A stretch of 64,000 nt of DNA. It comes from JALYGJ01 sp963781705. GTDB taxonomy: Bacteria; Chloroflexota; Limnocylindria; Limnocylindrales; CSP1-4. Of the stretch, positions 9,113-18,407 are shown one piece after another (within the stretch, counting starts at the first letter, position 1; each line of letters begins with the position of its first letter). The position numbers and the translations under genes were made by a program. Below the pieces are notes generated by a model. That model ran no database searches. It was not told the DNA's origin and saw only the letters and a program-made list of their open reading frames with translations. The stretch covers positions 124,001-188,000 of the forward strand of contig CAWAGP010000001.1 of the NCBI GenBank assembly GCA_963781705.1, given 5' to 3'.

Positions 9113-9152
9113 GGCGCGGACTCCGCCGCGAGCGCAGACCCGGTACGCGGCG

Positions 9153-9389
9153 TTAACTCCCGCGCGAGCGGCGTGGCCACAGGGCGCGCACTAGGACGAC
9201 CACCGTCACCAGCACGAGTGCAACGATGACCACCGGCGCAAAGGCAAGGGCATCGTCGAGGATCGGTACCAGGCCGGTGACGAGATCGAGGATGAGCACT
9301 ACGGCCACGATCACGGCGGCGGCCAGCACCACGTCACGGTCGCGGACGGGGCGGCGGCTGGTCGGCCGGTCTGGGCTCACGCCGGCCAT
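9153..9389 (-). CDS. Small two-helix membrane protein, unknown function
   Basis: A 78-residue protein with an Arg-rich N-terminus, two hydrophobic segments (about residues 22-43 and 47-68) and a basic tail (WPRRSRGS). The topology is probably both ends in the cytoplasm. It starts 25 bp after the epimerase gene on the same strand, so the two are likely co-transcribed, and it is convergent with plsY. I do not recognise a family. The strong alternation of hydrophobic residues with GC-ending codons supports a real gene. Confidence 0.55.
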   Translation of the reverse strand: MAGVSPDRPTSRRPVRDRDVVLAAAVIVAVVLILDLVTGLVPILDDALAFAPVVIVALVLVTVVVLVRALWPRRSRGS

Positions 9390-9414
9390 TGTCGGACTGG
9401 AGCAGCCCGTGTGT

Positions 9415-10095
9415 TCACGGGGAGTCAGCCTGGGCCGGGATGCCGATGGGCGCGACGAGGACCCTGCCGCCGAACAGGGCCCCGGTGCGCGTCAGCAGGC
9501 CGTGCTTGGGACGATGGAAAGTGACGGTCAAGTCGGCGCGAACGTTGGGGTCCGACGGGGCACCCGAGGACAGGTCGAGCGCCGTCGGCGTGTCGACGGC
9601 CAACACCGGCACGCCCAGCTGACGCGCGCGCAGGCATAGCTCGACGGCCTCCCCGATCGGGTCGCGCAGGGGCCCGTGGACACCGGTTCCGAGCAGCCCG
9701 TCGATGACCAGCGCCGCTCGCTCGAGGCCGTTGAGCAACAACGCGACGTCGTGGCTGCTGACGGCGTGCATCCGTTCCGCATGCGCCAGGCCGTTCAATC
9801 GACGCCAGTTGGCTGCCGCGTCGGGCGTGCCCGGACGTCGTTCGGTGCTGACGAGGACCACCACGGTGCGCAGTCCAGCCGTCGCCAGTCGCCGAGCGGC
9901 GACGAAGGCGTCGCCGCCGTTGTTGCCCGGCCCGGCCAGCACCAGCACCGTGCCCGACGAGGGACGATCGGTGGAATTGAGCGCGGCGCGCGCGGCCGCC
10001 GCGACAGCAGCTCCGGCCTGCTCCATCAGGGCGCGGCCGGTGACGCCGAGCCGTTGCGCACGGCGGTCGGCGCCGCGCATCTCTTCCGCCGTCAT
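9415..10095 (-). CDS. nnrE: NAD(P)H-hydrate epimerase (YjeF N-terminal domain protein)
   Basis: Repairs damaged NAD(P)H by epimerising R- and S-NAD(P)HX. About 226 residues from the ATG at 10095, whose MTAEEMRGADRRA matches the usual family start. The Rossmann-like core shows VLAGPGNNGGDAFVAARRL (family: GPGNNGGDG), IDGLLGTGVHGPLRDP and VDTPTALDLSSGAP, with the substrate-binding Asp in IDGLLGTG. The dehydratase (YjeF C-terminal) domain found fused in many bacteria is missing, so that activity must come from another gene. The frame stays open upstream with coding-like codons, so a GTG at 10227 could add 44 residues. The gap to the divergent gene at 10407 holds both promoters. Confidence 0.85.
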   Translation of the reverse strand: MTAEEMRGADRRAQRLGVTGRALMEQAGAAVAAAARAALNSTDRPSSGTVLVLAGPGNNGGDAFVAARRLATAGLRTVVVLVSTERRPGTPDAAANWRRLNGLAHAERMHAVSSHDVALLLNGLERAALVIDGLLGTGVHGPLRDPIGEAVELCLRARQLGVPVLAVDTPTALDLSSGAPSDPNVRADLTVTFHRPKHGLLTRTGALFGGRVLVAPIGIPAQADSP

Positions 10096-10406
10096 CGGCC
10101 GCCGCGCGCCGTAAGCGGCCCAGTGCCCGGCCAGCTCGTCCAGGTCGAGATCGGCCCGGGCAAGCAGCGGATCTTCGGCCGGCAACAAGGGCCGAGCGCT
10201 GCCGTCTGCCTTCGCCAAGCGGTTCACCTCGCCGAAATGGAATGGTCGCCATCGGGATGGCCCCGGTGACGCACCGTAGCAGCAGCCGCGATAGTCGACC
10301 CCGGCGGCAGCGAGACAAATCGCGCGCCCACTCGTCTGACCAGCTGTGAGCCCGCTCGACCGACTCAATTCGCGAACATTCGGCTGCTGACCGAGAATCA
10401 GGCACG

Positions 10407-13109
10407 ATGTATCGAGGACAGGCGTCGCGCAACCGCCGGCGCAACGGCCGCAACCGGGCCAACACGAGCATGCGCCACCTCGCGCTGTCGCGTGTCCGCG
10501 CCCGGCCACGTTCGCGCGGCGGCGCTCCCTTCTTCCGTGTCGGCGGCCTGTTGATCGCCATGGGCCTGGTCGTCTTCGGCGCGTTCCTGACCGCCGCGAG
10601 TGTCGCCGCCGGCGTCGACTTTATCGACCAGATGAACTCGTCGCTGCCCGACGTGCACGACTTCGAGACGCTCGATTACGCGCAGCCATCGGTCATCTAC
10701 GACCGCACCGGCACGATCCAGCTGGCAAGCTTCGGCAGCGAGGACCGTCGGGTGGTGACCTACGACCAGATCCCCCAGATCGTGCTGGACGCAACGATCG
10801 CCACCGAGGACCGCACCTTCTGGACGAACGACGGTTACGACCCGAACGCGATCCTCTCCGCCAGCTTCTTCAGCCTGACCGGCCAGACAGATCGTGGCGG
10901 CGCGTCGACCATCACCCAGCAATTGGTGCGCGCCCGCCTGCTGCCGGCCGACGTGGTCAACGGCGACCAGTACGCGCGCAAGATCAAGGAGATCCTCCAG
11001 GCGCGCAACCTCACCGAGGCGTTCCCCGGCATCGAAGGCAAGCAACGCATCATCACCGCCTACCTCAACCAGATCTACTACGGCCACAACGCGTACGGCA
11101 TCGCCGCGGCGGCGGAGACCTACTTCGGCATCACCGACCTCAGCCAGTTGACGCCAGCCCAGGCCGCGCTGCTGGCCGGCATGCCCCAGGCGCCTGACGA
11201 CTACGACCTGTTCAAGTACGCCGTGCCCGATGCGCAGGGGCAGCTGGTGGTCCCGACCCAGTCGGTCAACGGCGCGGCGCTGCCGCCGCCCGTGGCTCGA
11301 CGCAACTTCATTCTGTCCGCCCTGGAGGCGGGCTTGGGCCACTTCATGCAGCTCACGCCCGACCAGTACAACGAGGCGATCAACGAGCCGATCGTGCTCA
11401 CCCAGCAGCAGCCGCAGGACTGGCTGGCGCCACATTTCGTGTGGTACATGAAGCAGCAACTTGACCTGCTGCTGGCCGATCGCGCACCGATCCAGACCGG
11501 CGGCTACAAGGTCATCACCACGCTCGACATGCACGCACAGGAGCTGGCCGAGAAGTACGTCGCCGCGGGCACCATCCTGCCCAACATGTCGACCGACGCC
11601 ATGGAGGCCGCGATCGACGCGGAAGGCCTGCAGCAGGACCGCAAGTGGATCGAGTCGCTCCACGGCGTCGACATCCACAACGGCGCGCTGGTCGCCCTCG
11701 ACGCCAGAACGGGCGACATCCTGGCCTACGTCGGCAGCTCCGGCTACTACCGCGACGACCTGGCATCGCCGCAGTTCGATCCCCAATTCGACGTGGCCGG
11801 CAACGGCTACCGTCAACCGGGGTCGGCCTGGAAGCCGATCGTCTACGCCGCCGGTTTCGATGCTGGCAAGATCACGCCGGGGACGCTGCTGCCCGACGTC
11901 ACGACCGAGTTCTCGCGCGACTGGTTCCCGCGCGACGCGGACAAACGCGAGCGCGGCCCGGTGCTGATGCGTCAAGCGCTGACCTACTCCCTCAACATCC
12001 CGACCATCCGCGCGCTCAACCAGATCGGCGTGGACACGGTCGCCGCGCTGGCACACAAGATGGGCATCACCTTCGCGCGCGGCGACAACCAGCTGATCCA
12101 GGCCGGCCTGGCAGGTGCCATCGGCACGGCCGAGACGAACATGGTCCAGTTGACGTCGGCGTACGGCGCGCTGGCCAACAACGGCGTGCAGGTCGACCCG
12201 CGCACCATCCTGTCGATCACCGACAGCAACGGCAACGTCATCCCGACCGCCGGTCAGAACGCACCGCGCCAGGTGGTCAGCCAGCAGGCGGCGTGGCTGA
12301 TCACCGACATCCTCAAGGACAGCACCGATCCCAGCGTCAACGCCATCTTCGGCCCGCGGCTCCAGATCGTGAACGGGCCACCGACACCACTCGAGCCAAA
12401 AGGTGCGCGCCGCCCGGCTGCGGCGAAGACGGGCACGACCGACTACCTGGCTGACCTGTCCGTCTATGGCTACCTGGCGCCTCCGCCTGATCCCAACGCG
12501 CCCGAGTTGGTCGCGTCCGTGTGGATGGGCAATAGCGACCACAGCCCACCCAACGGCGGCGATGCGTCGCTCATCGCGGCGGACGGTCCGGGCCGCATCT
12601 GGCAGTCGTTCCTGCGCGAATACACGGCCCAATGGCCGATCATCGACTTCCCCGGTCCACCGTCAGGCATCGTCTCGGCGACGATCGACGCCTGGTCGGG
12701 CGGCGCGCCGGGGCCGTGGACGCGGGAAACCAAGACCGAGTACTTCATGGCCGGCACCGAGCCGGGTGGCCCGAACCAGGTCGACCCGCCGGGCCTGCTC
12801 TACCGGAACATGTGCGGCGGCTGGTATGTCGACCTGACCAGTGCCGAAGCGGGCAAGAACGACCGCTGGCTGGCGGCGGACCTGAACTGGATGGATCGCG
12901 CGCGACGCGGCCCCGGACGTCGCGGACCGACCGGCAGCCAGACCGCATATCTGTTCGGGCAGCATGACTGGGGCGGACCGATAGCTCCGCTGGACTGCTC
13001 CGCGCCGCCGCCCGTCGGGCCGACGCCATTGCCCGGCCCGACCCCCACGCCGACGGAGAACCCGCCGCCCGATGTCAGCCCACCGCCCAGCAGCCAGCCA
13101 CAAGGCTGA
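10407..13109 (+). CDS. Class A penicillin-binding protein (bifunctional peptidoglycan synthase)
   Basis: Polymerises and cross-links peptidoglycan at the outer membrane face. It has 900 residues with an Arg/Asn-rich cytoplasmic start and one membrane segment (about 44-70). The glycosyltransferase (GT51) domain has the catalytic E134 in ATEDRTFW, then GGASTITQQLVRA and RKIKEILQA. The transpeptidase has S473-A-W-K476, S528-L-N530 and K674-T-G. The last 60 residues are a Pro-rich tail (PTPLPGPTPTPTENPP) that may lie in the wall. The length is near that of PBP1A/PonA. It is divergent from the epimerase gene and convergent with glgX. Confidence 0.95.
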   Translation: MYRGQASRNRRRNGRNRANTSMRHLALSRVRARPRSRGGAPFFRVGGLLIAMGLVVFGAFLTAASVAAGVDFIDQMNSSLPDVHDFETLDYAQPSVIYDRTGTIQLASFGSEDRRVVTYDQIPQIVLDATIATEDRTFWTNDGYDPNAILSASFFSLTGQTDRGGASTITQQLVRARLLPADVVNGDQYARKIKEILQARNLTEAFPGIEGKQRIITAYLNQIYYGHNAYGIAAAAETYFGITDLSQLTPAQAALLAGMPQAPDDYDLFKYAVPDAQGQLVVPTQSVNGAALPPPVARRNFILSALEAGLGHFMQLTPDQYNEAINEPIVLTQQQPQDWLAPHFVWYMKQQLDLLLADRAPIQTGGYKVITTLDMHAQELAEKYVAAGTILPNMSTDAMEAAIDAEGLQQDRKWIESLHGVDIHNGALVALDARTGDILAYVGSSGYYRDDLASPQFDPQFDVAGNGYRQPGSAWKPIVYAAGFDAGKITPGTLLPDVTTEFSRDWFPRDADKRERGPVLMRQALTYSLNIPTIRALNQIGVDTVAALAHKMGITFARGDNQLIQAGLAGAIGTAETNMVQLTSAYGALANNGVQVDPRTILSITDSNGNVIPTAGQNAPRQVVSQQAAWLITDILKDSTDPSVNAIFGPRLQIVNGPPTPLEPKGARRPAAAKTGTTDYLADLSVYGYLAPPPDPNAPELVASVWMGNSDHSPPNGGDASLIAADGPGRIWQSFLREYTAQWPIIDFPGPPSGIVSATIDAWSGGAPGPWTRETKTEYFMAGTEPGGPNQVDPPGLLYRNMCGGWYVDLTSAEAGKNDRWLAADLNWMDRARRGPGRRGPTGSQTAYLFGQHDWGGPIAPLDCSAPPPVGPTPLPGPTPTPTENPPPDVSPPPSSQPQG

Positions 13110-13139
13110 GCCGCCAGGGCTCAGGCGGGCGGCTCAGCC
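13104..13139. terminator. Strong hairpin shared by convergent PBP and glgX genes
   Basis: Perfect 12-bp arms GGCTGAGCCGCC (13104-13115) and GGCGGCTCAGCC (13128-13139) around a 12-nt loop. The hairpin covers both stop codons and has no T-run on either side. It probably acts as a bidirectional barrier or 3'-end stabiliser. Confidence 0.6.
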
Positions 13140-15301
13140 TCGCTGCCGGCGCTGATCATCAGCATCAGCGTGCGGCCGTCGAGCGGCAGTCTGGCGCCCG
13201 CGGAATAGACCTCCAGCGACAGGTGCGGCGGCGAGTCGCTGCGCGTATCGAGCACCGTGTGCCATGTCGCGCCCCAGCGCTCTGATGGCAGCTGGAAGGT
13301 GACGGGCTCGGGCGCGGCGTTGAGCATCAGGTAGAAGTCGCGGTCGCTGATCGGCCGGCCGCGCTCGTCGACACCCAGGTCGGCGCCTGACAGGTACAGG
13401 CCCAGGGCGCGCGCCAGCGCCTCGTTCCAGTGTTCCTCGGACATCGGCTGGGCGTCCGGCTGGAACCAGGCGATGTCGGTTACCTGCGCGCCATGGATGT
13501 GGCGGCCGTGGAACCACCGCCGACGGCGGAAGACAGGATGGTCGCGGCGGAAGGCGATCAGGCCGCGCGTGTACTCGAGTAGCGCGTGGTCGGCGTGCTG
13601 CCAGTCGTACCAGCTCAGCTCGTTGTCCTGGCAATAGGCGTTGTTGTTGCCGTTCTGGGTGCGTCCGATCTCGTCGCCGCCCAGGATCATGGGCACGCCC
13701 TGGCTGAGCAGCAACGTGGCCAGGAAATTGCGCCGCTGCTGTGCTCGGTGGGCGTTGACCTGCGGGTCATCGGTCGGACCCTCGACGCCCAGGTTGTACG
13801 AGCGGTTGTCCTCGCTGCCGCCGATGTTGCCTTCTGGATTGGCTTCGTTGTGCTTGTGGTTGTAGCTGACCAGGTCGACCAGCGTGAAGCCGTCGTGGGC
13901 GGTGACGAAGTTGATGCTCGCGTGCGGCGTGCGCGCGCTGCTCTCGTACAGGTCGGAACTGCCGGTCAGCCGGTAACCCATCTCGCCCAGCGTGCGCGGC
14001 TCGCCACGCCAGAAGTCGCGCACCGCATCGCGGTACTTGCCGTTCCACTCGGACCACAACGGCGGAAAGTTGCCCACCTGGTAGCCGCCCTCGCCGATGT
14101 CCCACGGTTCGGCGATCAGCTTTACGCGGTTGATTACCGGGTCCTGCTGGATGACCTCGAAGAACGACGACATGCGCTCGACCGCGTGCTCATCGCGCCC
14201 CAGGGTGACGGCGAGATCGAAGCGGAAGCCGTCGATGTGCATCTCCTGCACCCAATAGCGCAGGCTGTCCATGATCAGCTGGAGCACGAATGGGTGCGGC
14301 ACGTTGAGGCTGTTGCCGGTGCCGGTGAAGTCGAGGTAGTAGCGCGGGTCGCTCGGCAGCAGCCGGTAATAGGCAGCGTTGTCGATGCCGCGAAAGCACA
14401 GCGTCGGGCCCAGGTGGGTGCCCTCGCCGCTGTGGTTGTAGACAACGTCCAGGATGACCTCGATGCCCGCCTGGTGCAGCGCGTGGACCATGCGCTTGAA
14501 CTCGGTTACCTGCTGGCCGCGCTGGCCGGTGCTGCTGTAGTCATTGTGTGGCGCGAAGAAGCCGATCGTGTTGTAGCCCCAGTAGTTGCGCAGCCCGTTG
14601 CGCACGAGGTTCGTGTCGTAGACGAACTGGTGGACGGGCAGCAACTCGACCGCGCTGACGCCCAGCTCATGCAGGTAGCGGATGGTCGCCGGATGACCCA
14701 CACCGGCGTACGTACCGCGCAGTTCGGCGGGCACGTGCGGGTTGAGCATGGTCAGACCCTTGACATGCGTCTCGTAGATGACCGTCTTGTGCAGCGGCGT
14801 GCGCGGCGCCCGATCGTCGCCCCAATCGAATGCGCTGTCGACAACCACTGAGCGCGGGGCATACGAGGCGCTGTCGCGGTCGTTGCGCCGCCCCGGCCGC
14901 CCCCAGTAGTAGCTGAACAGTGCCTCATCCCAATCGACCGCGCCTTCCACGGCCAGCGCGTACGGGTCGAGCAGCAGCTTGGACGGCTGGCAGCGCTGGC
15001 CGTTCGCCGGCGACCACGGCCCGTGCACGCGGAAGCCGTAGCGCTGGCCGGGCTCGAGTTCAGGCACGAAGCCGTGGCGCACGAAACCGCTCGACTCGGG
15101 CAGATCGACGCGGCGCTCACGGCCGTGCTCATCGAACAGGCACAGCTCGACGCGACTGGCGACTTCGGAGAAGAGCGCGAAGTTGACGCCGTGACGGTCG
15201 TAGGTGGCTCCCAGCGGATACGGCCGGCCGGGCCAGATAGTTGTTCTACGGCGCGATCGCGGCGTGCGCGATGAACGCGGCCTTTCGGTGATGGCGGTCA
15301 G
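13121..15301 (-). CDS. glgX: Glycogen debranching enzyme GlgX (isoamylase-type GH13)
   Basis: Hydrolyses alpha-1,6 branches of glycogen. A start at 15301 gives 726 residues, right for GlgX. An N-terminal CBM48-like segment (PYPLGATYDRHGVNFALFS) precedes the GH13 barrel. Catalytic residues are D362 (GFRFDLAV), E398 (IAEPWD) and D470 (TAHDGF), with GGDEIGRTQNGNNNAYCQ downstream. No ATG, GTG or TTG fits: the codon at 15301 is CTG, preceded by GGAAGGAG 6 nt upstream, while starts further upstream add a low-complexity stretch made by a DNA repeat. It may cooperate with the TreS/GlgE genes 35 kb away. Confidence 0.93.
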   Translation of the reverse strand: MTAITERPRSSRTPRSRRRTTIWPGRPYPLGATYDRHGVNFALFSEVASRVELCLFDEHGRERRVDLPESSGFVRHGFVPELEPGQRYGFRVHGPWSPANGQRCQPSKLLLDPYALAVEGAVDWDEALFSYYWGRPGRRNDRDSASYAPRSVVVDSAFDWGDDRAPRTPLHKTVIYETHVKGLTMLNPHVPAELRGTYAGVGHPATIRYLHELGVSAVELLPVHQFVYDTNLVRNGLRNYWGYNTIGFFAPHNDYSSTGQRGQQVTEFKRMVHALHQAGIEVILDVVYNHSGEGTHLGPTLCFRGIDNAAYYRLLPSDPRYYLDFTGTGNSLNVPHPFVLQLIMDSLRYWVQEMHIDGFRFDLAVTLGRDEHAVERMSSFFEVIQQDPVINRVKLIAEPWDIGEGGYQVGNFPPLWSEWNGKYRDAVRDFWRGEPRTLGEMGYRLTGSSDLYESSARTPHASINFVTAHDGFTLVDLVSYNHKHNEANPEGNIGGSEDNRSYNLGVEGPTDDPQVNAHRAQQRRNFLATLLLSQGVPMILGGDEIGRTQNGNNNAYCQDNELSWYDWQHADHALLEYTRGLIAFRRDHPVFRRRRWFHGRHIHGAQVTDIAWFQPDAQPMSEEHWNEALARALGLYLSGADLGVDERGRPISDRDFYLMLNAAPEPVTFQLPSERWGATWHTVLDTRSDSPPHLSLEVYSAGARLPLDGRTLMLMISAGSEAEPPA

Positions 15302-15489
15302 TGAGGGCTCCTTCCTTCGATAACGAAGCGGACTTGAGTCGATCCGGCCAGTACGAGCCACGTTCCCGATTCGGCCCAACAACACGCAAGGCTGACAGTT
15401 TCGCTGAAAGGCGGCTGAAACCGCGGCGCATGGCCGGCCGCGAGTCGGAGCGCTACAACGTCCAGGAAGGGCGGCGACTGCCGGTCCGC

Positions 15490-15555
15490 CTCGCCCGCGC
15501 CTCGCCCGCGCCTCGCCCGCGCCTCGCCCGCGCCTCGCCCGCGCCTCGCCCGCGC
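15490..15555. repeat. Perfect 11-bp tandem repeat, six copies
   Basis: The unit CTCGCCCGCGC is repeated six times without mismatch (66 bp). It lies in the 442-bp gap (15302-15743) between the divergent glgX and ligD genes. The period of 11 is close to one helical turn. It creates fake Arg/Ala-rich open frames on both strands. Confidence 0.95.
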
Positions 15556-15671
15556 GAATCCGATCCACAGTCGGAAGTGGAACGCGTTTGTCCCGTTTTT
15601 GTGGGCCAGCCGGCTGCTTTGGCGCCGATTTCCGACTAAGACGCGTGAATCGGGGGCGGTTTGCGCAGCCA

Positions 15672-15712
15672 GACCTCGAATCCGGTCAAAGCTCCGACTG
15701 AGGCGCGGAATG
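15672..15712 (+). repeat. Dispersed intergenic repeat, copy 1 (upstream of ligD)
   Basis: Contains the core AAAGCTCCGAC (15688-15698) flanked by a GAATCCGG-like and a GCGGAAT-like segment. Related copies lie at 43081-43120 (reverse) and 62215-62250. All three are in gene-free DNA. Confidence 0.6.
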
Positions 15713-15730
15713 CGCGGATCACTCGACACG

Positions 15731-15736
15731 TAACCT
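15731..15736 (+). promoter_or_regulatory. Probable -10 hexamer for leaderless ligD mRNA
   Basis: TAACCT with 7 nt before the ATG at 15744. No Shine-Dalgarno is present, so transcription probably starts at or next to the start codon. No clear -35 is visible. Confidence 0.5.
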
Positions 15737-15743
15737 GAACGCG

Positions 15744-18359
15744 ATGTCGCTCGAAACGTACCGTCGCAAGCGCGATTTCACGCGCACTCCGGAGCCGAGC
15801 GGCGACGGTGCGCGCCCGTCAGCGCCACCGGCACCGGGGCGGCGCTACGTCGTCCAGCGCCATCGTGCAACCCGGCTGCATTACGACTTCCGGCTCGAGA
15901 TCGACGGTGTGCTGATGAGCTGGGCGGTACCGAAAGGACCCTCGCTCAACCCCGCGGACAGGCGCATGGCGGTCCACGTCGAGGACCACCCCATCTCGTA
16001 CTTCGACTTTGAGGGCGTGATCCCCAAGGGCGAGTACGGCGGCGGCGACGTGATCATCTGGGACTGGGGCACGTTCGAGCCGGAAGAAACGGACGATCCG
16101 GGCGGGGCCGTCCGCGGCGGGGAGCTCAAGTTCCGCCTCGACGGCCAGAAGCTGCACGGTCGCTTCACGCTGGTCAAGATCCGCTCCGCCGATCCCGCCA
16201 AAGATGATTGGTTGCTCATCCACAAGCGCGACGACGCGGCCGACGCGAACTGGGACATCGACGACTGGCCGCGCTCGGTGAAGACGGGCCGGACGAACGA
16301 CGAGGTCGCCGCCGGTGCGGATGCCGTGTGGGACTCGCGTGCGCCGGCGGCGGAGGCGGAAATCGACCTGTCCGCCGCACGACAAGCCGGCCTGCCCGAC
16401 TTCATCGAGCCGATGAACGCGAGCGCGGTCGACAAGCCATTCAGCCACCCCGACTGGCTGTTCGAGCTCAAGCTCGACGGCTACCGGGTGGAGGCCGTGC
16501 TCACCGGCGGCGTCCTTCACCTTTGGACGCGCAACCGCCACGACGCGGCCCGCTACTTCCCTGACCTGGCGCGCGCAAAGCCGACCTGGATCAACGCGCG
16601 TAATGCCATCGTCGACGGCGAGGTGGTGGCGCTTGACGAAGAGGGCCGGCCGGCGTTCAGCCTACTGCAGGATCACGTCGGACCGGTGCTCGTGCGACCG
16701 GCCGCCAAGGCGCCGATCGTCTATTACGTCTTCGACCTGCTCTATCTCGATGGCCGCCTGCTGATCGACGTACCGCTCGAGCAGCGCAAACGCCTGCTGC
16801 GCAGCGTGCTGCACGAGCAGTCCATGGTGCGCTATGCCACGCACGTCGAGGGCGATGGTGAGGACTTCTACGCGGCGGTCAAGGAACGGGGCCTGGAGGG
16901 CATGGTGGCCAAGTTGCGTGCCAGCCGTTACGAGCCGGGACGCCGTTCGAAGGCGTGGCTGAAGATCAAGATCCGGCGCGAGCAGGAGGCGCTGGTGGTC
17001 GGCTATGAACCGGGCCAGCGCTCGCGCGCCGACCTCGGGTCGCTCATCCTGGCCGTGTACGACGGCGCCGACCTGCGCTACGTGGGCGAGGTTGGCAGCG
17101 GTCTGACCGATCGGCAGGTCAAGCAGCTCAAGAACGAGCTGGACGCGCATCGCGTCGAGCAACCGCCGGTCGTCAACCCACCGAAGATCAAAGGCGCGGT
17201 CTGGTCGGAACCGCGCCTCGTGGTACGTGTCGAGTTCAGCGAATGGACTCGGGACAACCTGCTGCGCCAGGCAGCGCTGAAGGGCGTCGACATCGGCAAG
17301 GACCCGCGCTCGGTGGTACGCGAACACGAGGCGGAAGCTTCGCCCGAACCACCGGCGGGCCCTGCGGCGGGACTCCGACGCCACCGCGCGTCACCCGCCG
17401 CCACGCAGGCCGCCCTGCCGCAGTCGGTGACCACCGACCAGCTTGCGGCCCTCGACGCCATGGGGAAGGACGGCAATTGGGAGGTCGGCGGTCAGTCGAT
17501 CAACCTGAGCAACCTGGACAAGGTGCTCTTTCCGGAGCCCGGCTATACCAAGCGCGACCTGGTCCGCTACTACGTCACGATCGCGCCGGTCATGCTGCCC
17601 TACCTGAGTGGTCGCGCGCTCAACCTATGGCGCTGGCCGGACGGCATCACCGGCGGCCACTTCTGGCAGAAGCAGGTACCCGCCTGGGCACCGCAGTGGA
17701 TCCGGCGCTGGGACTACCCGGAGGCCGGCACGAGCGAGTCGCATACCTATCTCGTGGCGGACCAGGTCGCCACGTTGGCCTGGCTGGCCAACCACGCCAC
17801 GATCGACGTGCATCCCTGGACATCGCGCGTCGACGCCTACCGCAATCCGACCTATGCCCTGATCGACATCGACCCCGGCGAGCGGACGACGTTTGCCGAC
17901 GTGCTGACGCTGGCGCGGCTGTACCGCGCGGCGCTCGAGCATCTGGGTGTGCGCGGCTTCCCCAAGGTGACCGGCAAACGTGGTATCCAGGTGTGGATCC
18001 CGATCGTCGCGCGATACACCTTCGACGACACGCGCAACTGGGTCGAGGCGATTTCGCGGGCCGTCGGCCACGCCGTTCCGCAGCTGGTCAGCTGGGAGTG
18101 GGCGAAATCGGCGCGGCGCGGCCTGGCTCGCCTCGACTTCACCCAGAACGCCGTCAACAAGACGCTCGTCGCTCCGTACGCGGTGCGGCCGGTGCCCAAC
18201 GCGGCGGTATCGGCGCCGATCACCTGGGACGAGCTGGACGACCCTGAACTTCGACCGGATCGGTGGGACATTCGCACCATCCTCGAGCGCGTCGCGGCGC
18301 GCGGCGACCTTTTCGCGGCCGTGCTCGAGTTGCAGCAGGAGCTGCCCGAGGTCGGCTGA
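15744..18359 (+). CDS. ligD: Multifunctional DNA ligase LigD (PE-LIG-POL order)
   Basis: Non-homologous end-joining enzyme of 871 residues. Residues 1-190 are the 3'-phosphoesterase domain (RATRLHYDFRLEIDG with H46, then GVIPKGEYGGGDVIIWD). Residues 215-520 are the ATP-dependent ligase with nucleophile K243 in ELKLDGYR and the later KAWLKIKI. Residues 570-870 are the primase-polymerase domain with the metal-binding D708-I-D710 in ALIDIDPG. This order matches Pseudomonas LigD rather than Mycobacterium. The partner Ku is not in the window. A leaderless start is likely. Confidence 0.96.
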   Translation: MSLETYRRKRDFTRTPEPSGDGARPSAPPAPGRRYVVQRHRATRLHYDFRLEIDGVLMSWAVPKGPSLNPADRRMAVHVEDHPISYFDFEGVIPKGEYGGGDVIIWDWGTFEPEETDDPGGAVRGGELKFRLDGQKLHGRFTLVKIRSADPAKDDWLLIHKRDDAADANWDIDDWPRSVKTGRTNDEVAAGADAVWDSRAPAAEAEIDLSAARQAGLPDFIEPMNASAVDKPFSHPDWLFELKLDGYRVEAVLTGGVLHLWTRNRHDAARYFPDLARAKPTWINARNAIVDGEVVALDEEGRPAFSLLQDHVGPVLVRPAAKAPIVYYVFDLLYLDGRLLIDVPLEQRKRLLRSVLHEQSMVRYATHVEGDGEDFYAAVKERGLEGMVAKLRASRYEPGRRSKAWLKIKIRREQEALVVGYEPGQRSRADLGSLILAVYDGADLRYVGEVGSGLTDRQVKQLKNELDAHRVEQPPVVNPPKIKGAVWSEPRLVVRVEFSEWTRDNLLRQAALKGVDIGKDPRSVVREHEAEASPEPPAGPAAGLRRHRASPAATQAALPQSVTTDQLAALDAMGKDGNWEVGGQSINLSNLDKVLFPEPGYTKRDLVRYYVTIAPVMLPYLSGRALNLWRWPDGITGGHFWQKQVPAWAPQWIRRWDYPEAGTSESHTYLVADQVATLAWLANHATIDVHPWTSRVDAYRNPTYALIDIDPGERTTFADVLTLARLYRAALEHLGVRGFPKVTGKRGIQVWIPIVARYTFDDTRNWVEAISRAVGHAVPQLVSWEWAKSARRGLARLDFTQNAVNKTLVAPYAVRPVPNAAVSAPITWDELDDPELRPDRWDIRTILERVAARGDLFAAVLELQQELPEVG

Positions 18360-18390
18360 CCGCGACAGGCGGCGTCCCCGGCGCGGCCGC

Positions 18391-18407
18391 GAGGTCGGTC
18401 AGACCTC
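18391..18407. terminator. Short hairpin between convergent ligD and MFS genes
   Basis: Arms GAGGTC (18391-18396) and GACCTC (18402-18407) with a 5-nt loop. It covers the MFS stop codon. It is a weak candidate without a T-run. Confidence 0.3.

Noticed and set aside
10398..12632. 744-residue open frame antisense to the penicillin-binding protein gene
   Set aside because: The plus strand has all class A PBP motifs in place; the antisense product is an Arg/Val/Gly-rich shadow caused by high GC.
13586..14851. 421-residue open frame antisense to glgX
   Set aside because: Shadow of a well-supported gene; no recognisable motif.
15490..15555. Possible CRISPR-like array
   Set aside because: Units of 11 bp are directly adjacent with no spacers and no cas genes are present.
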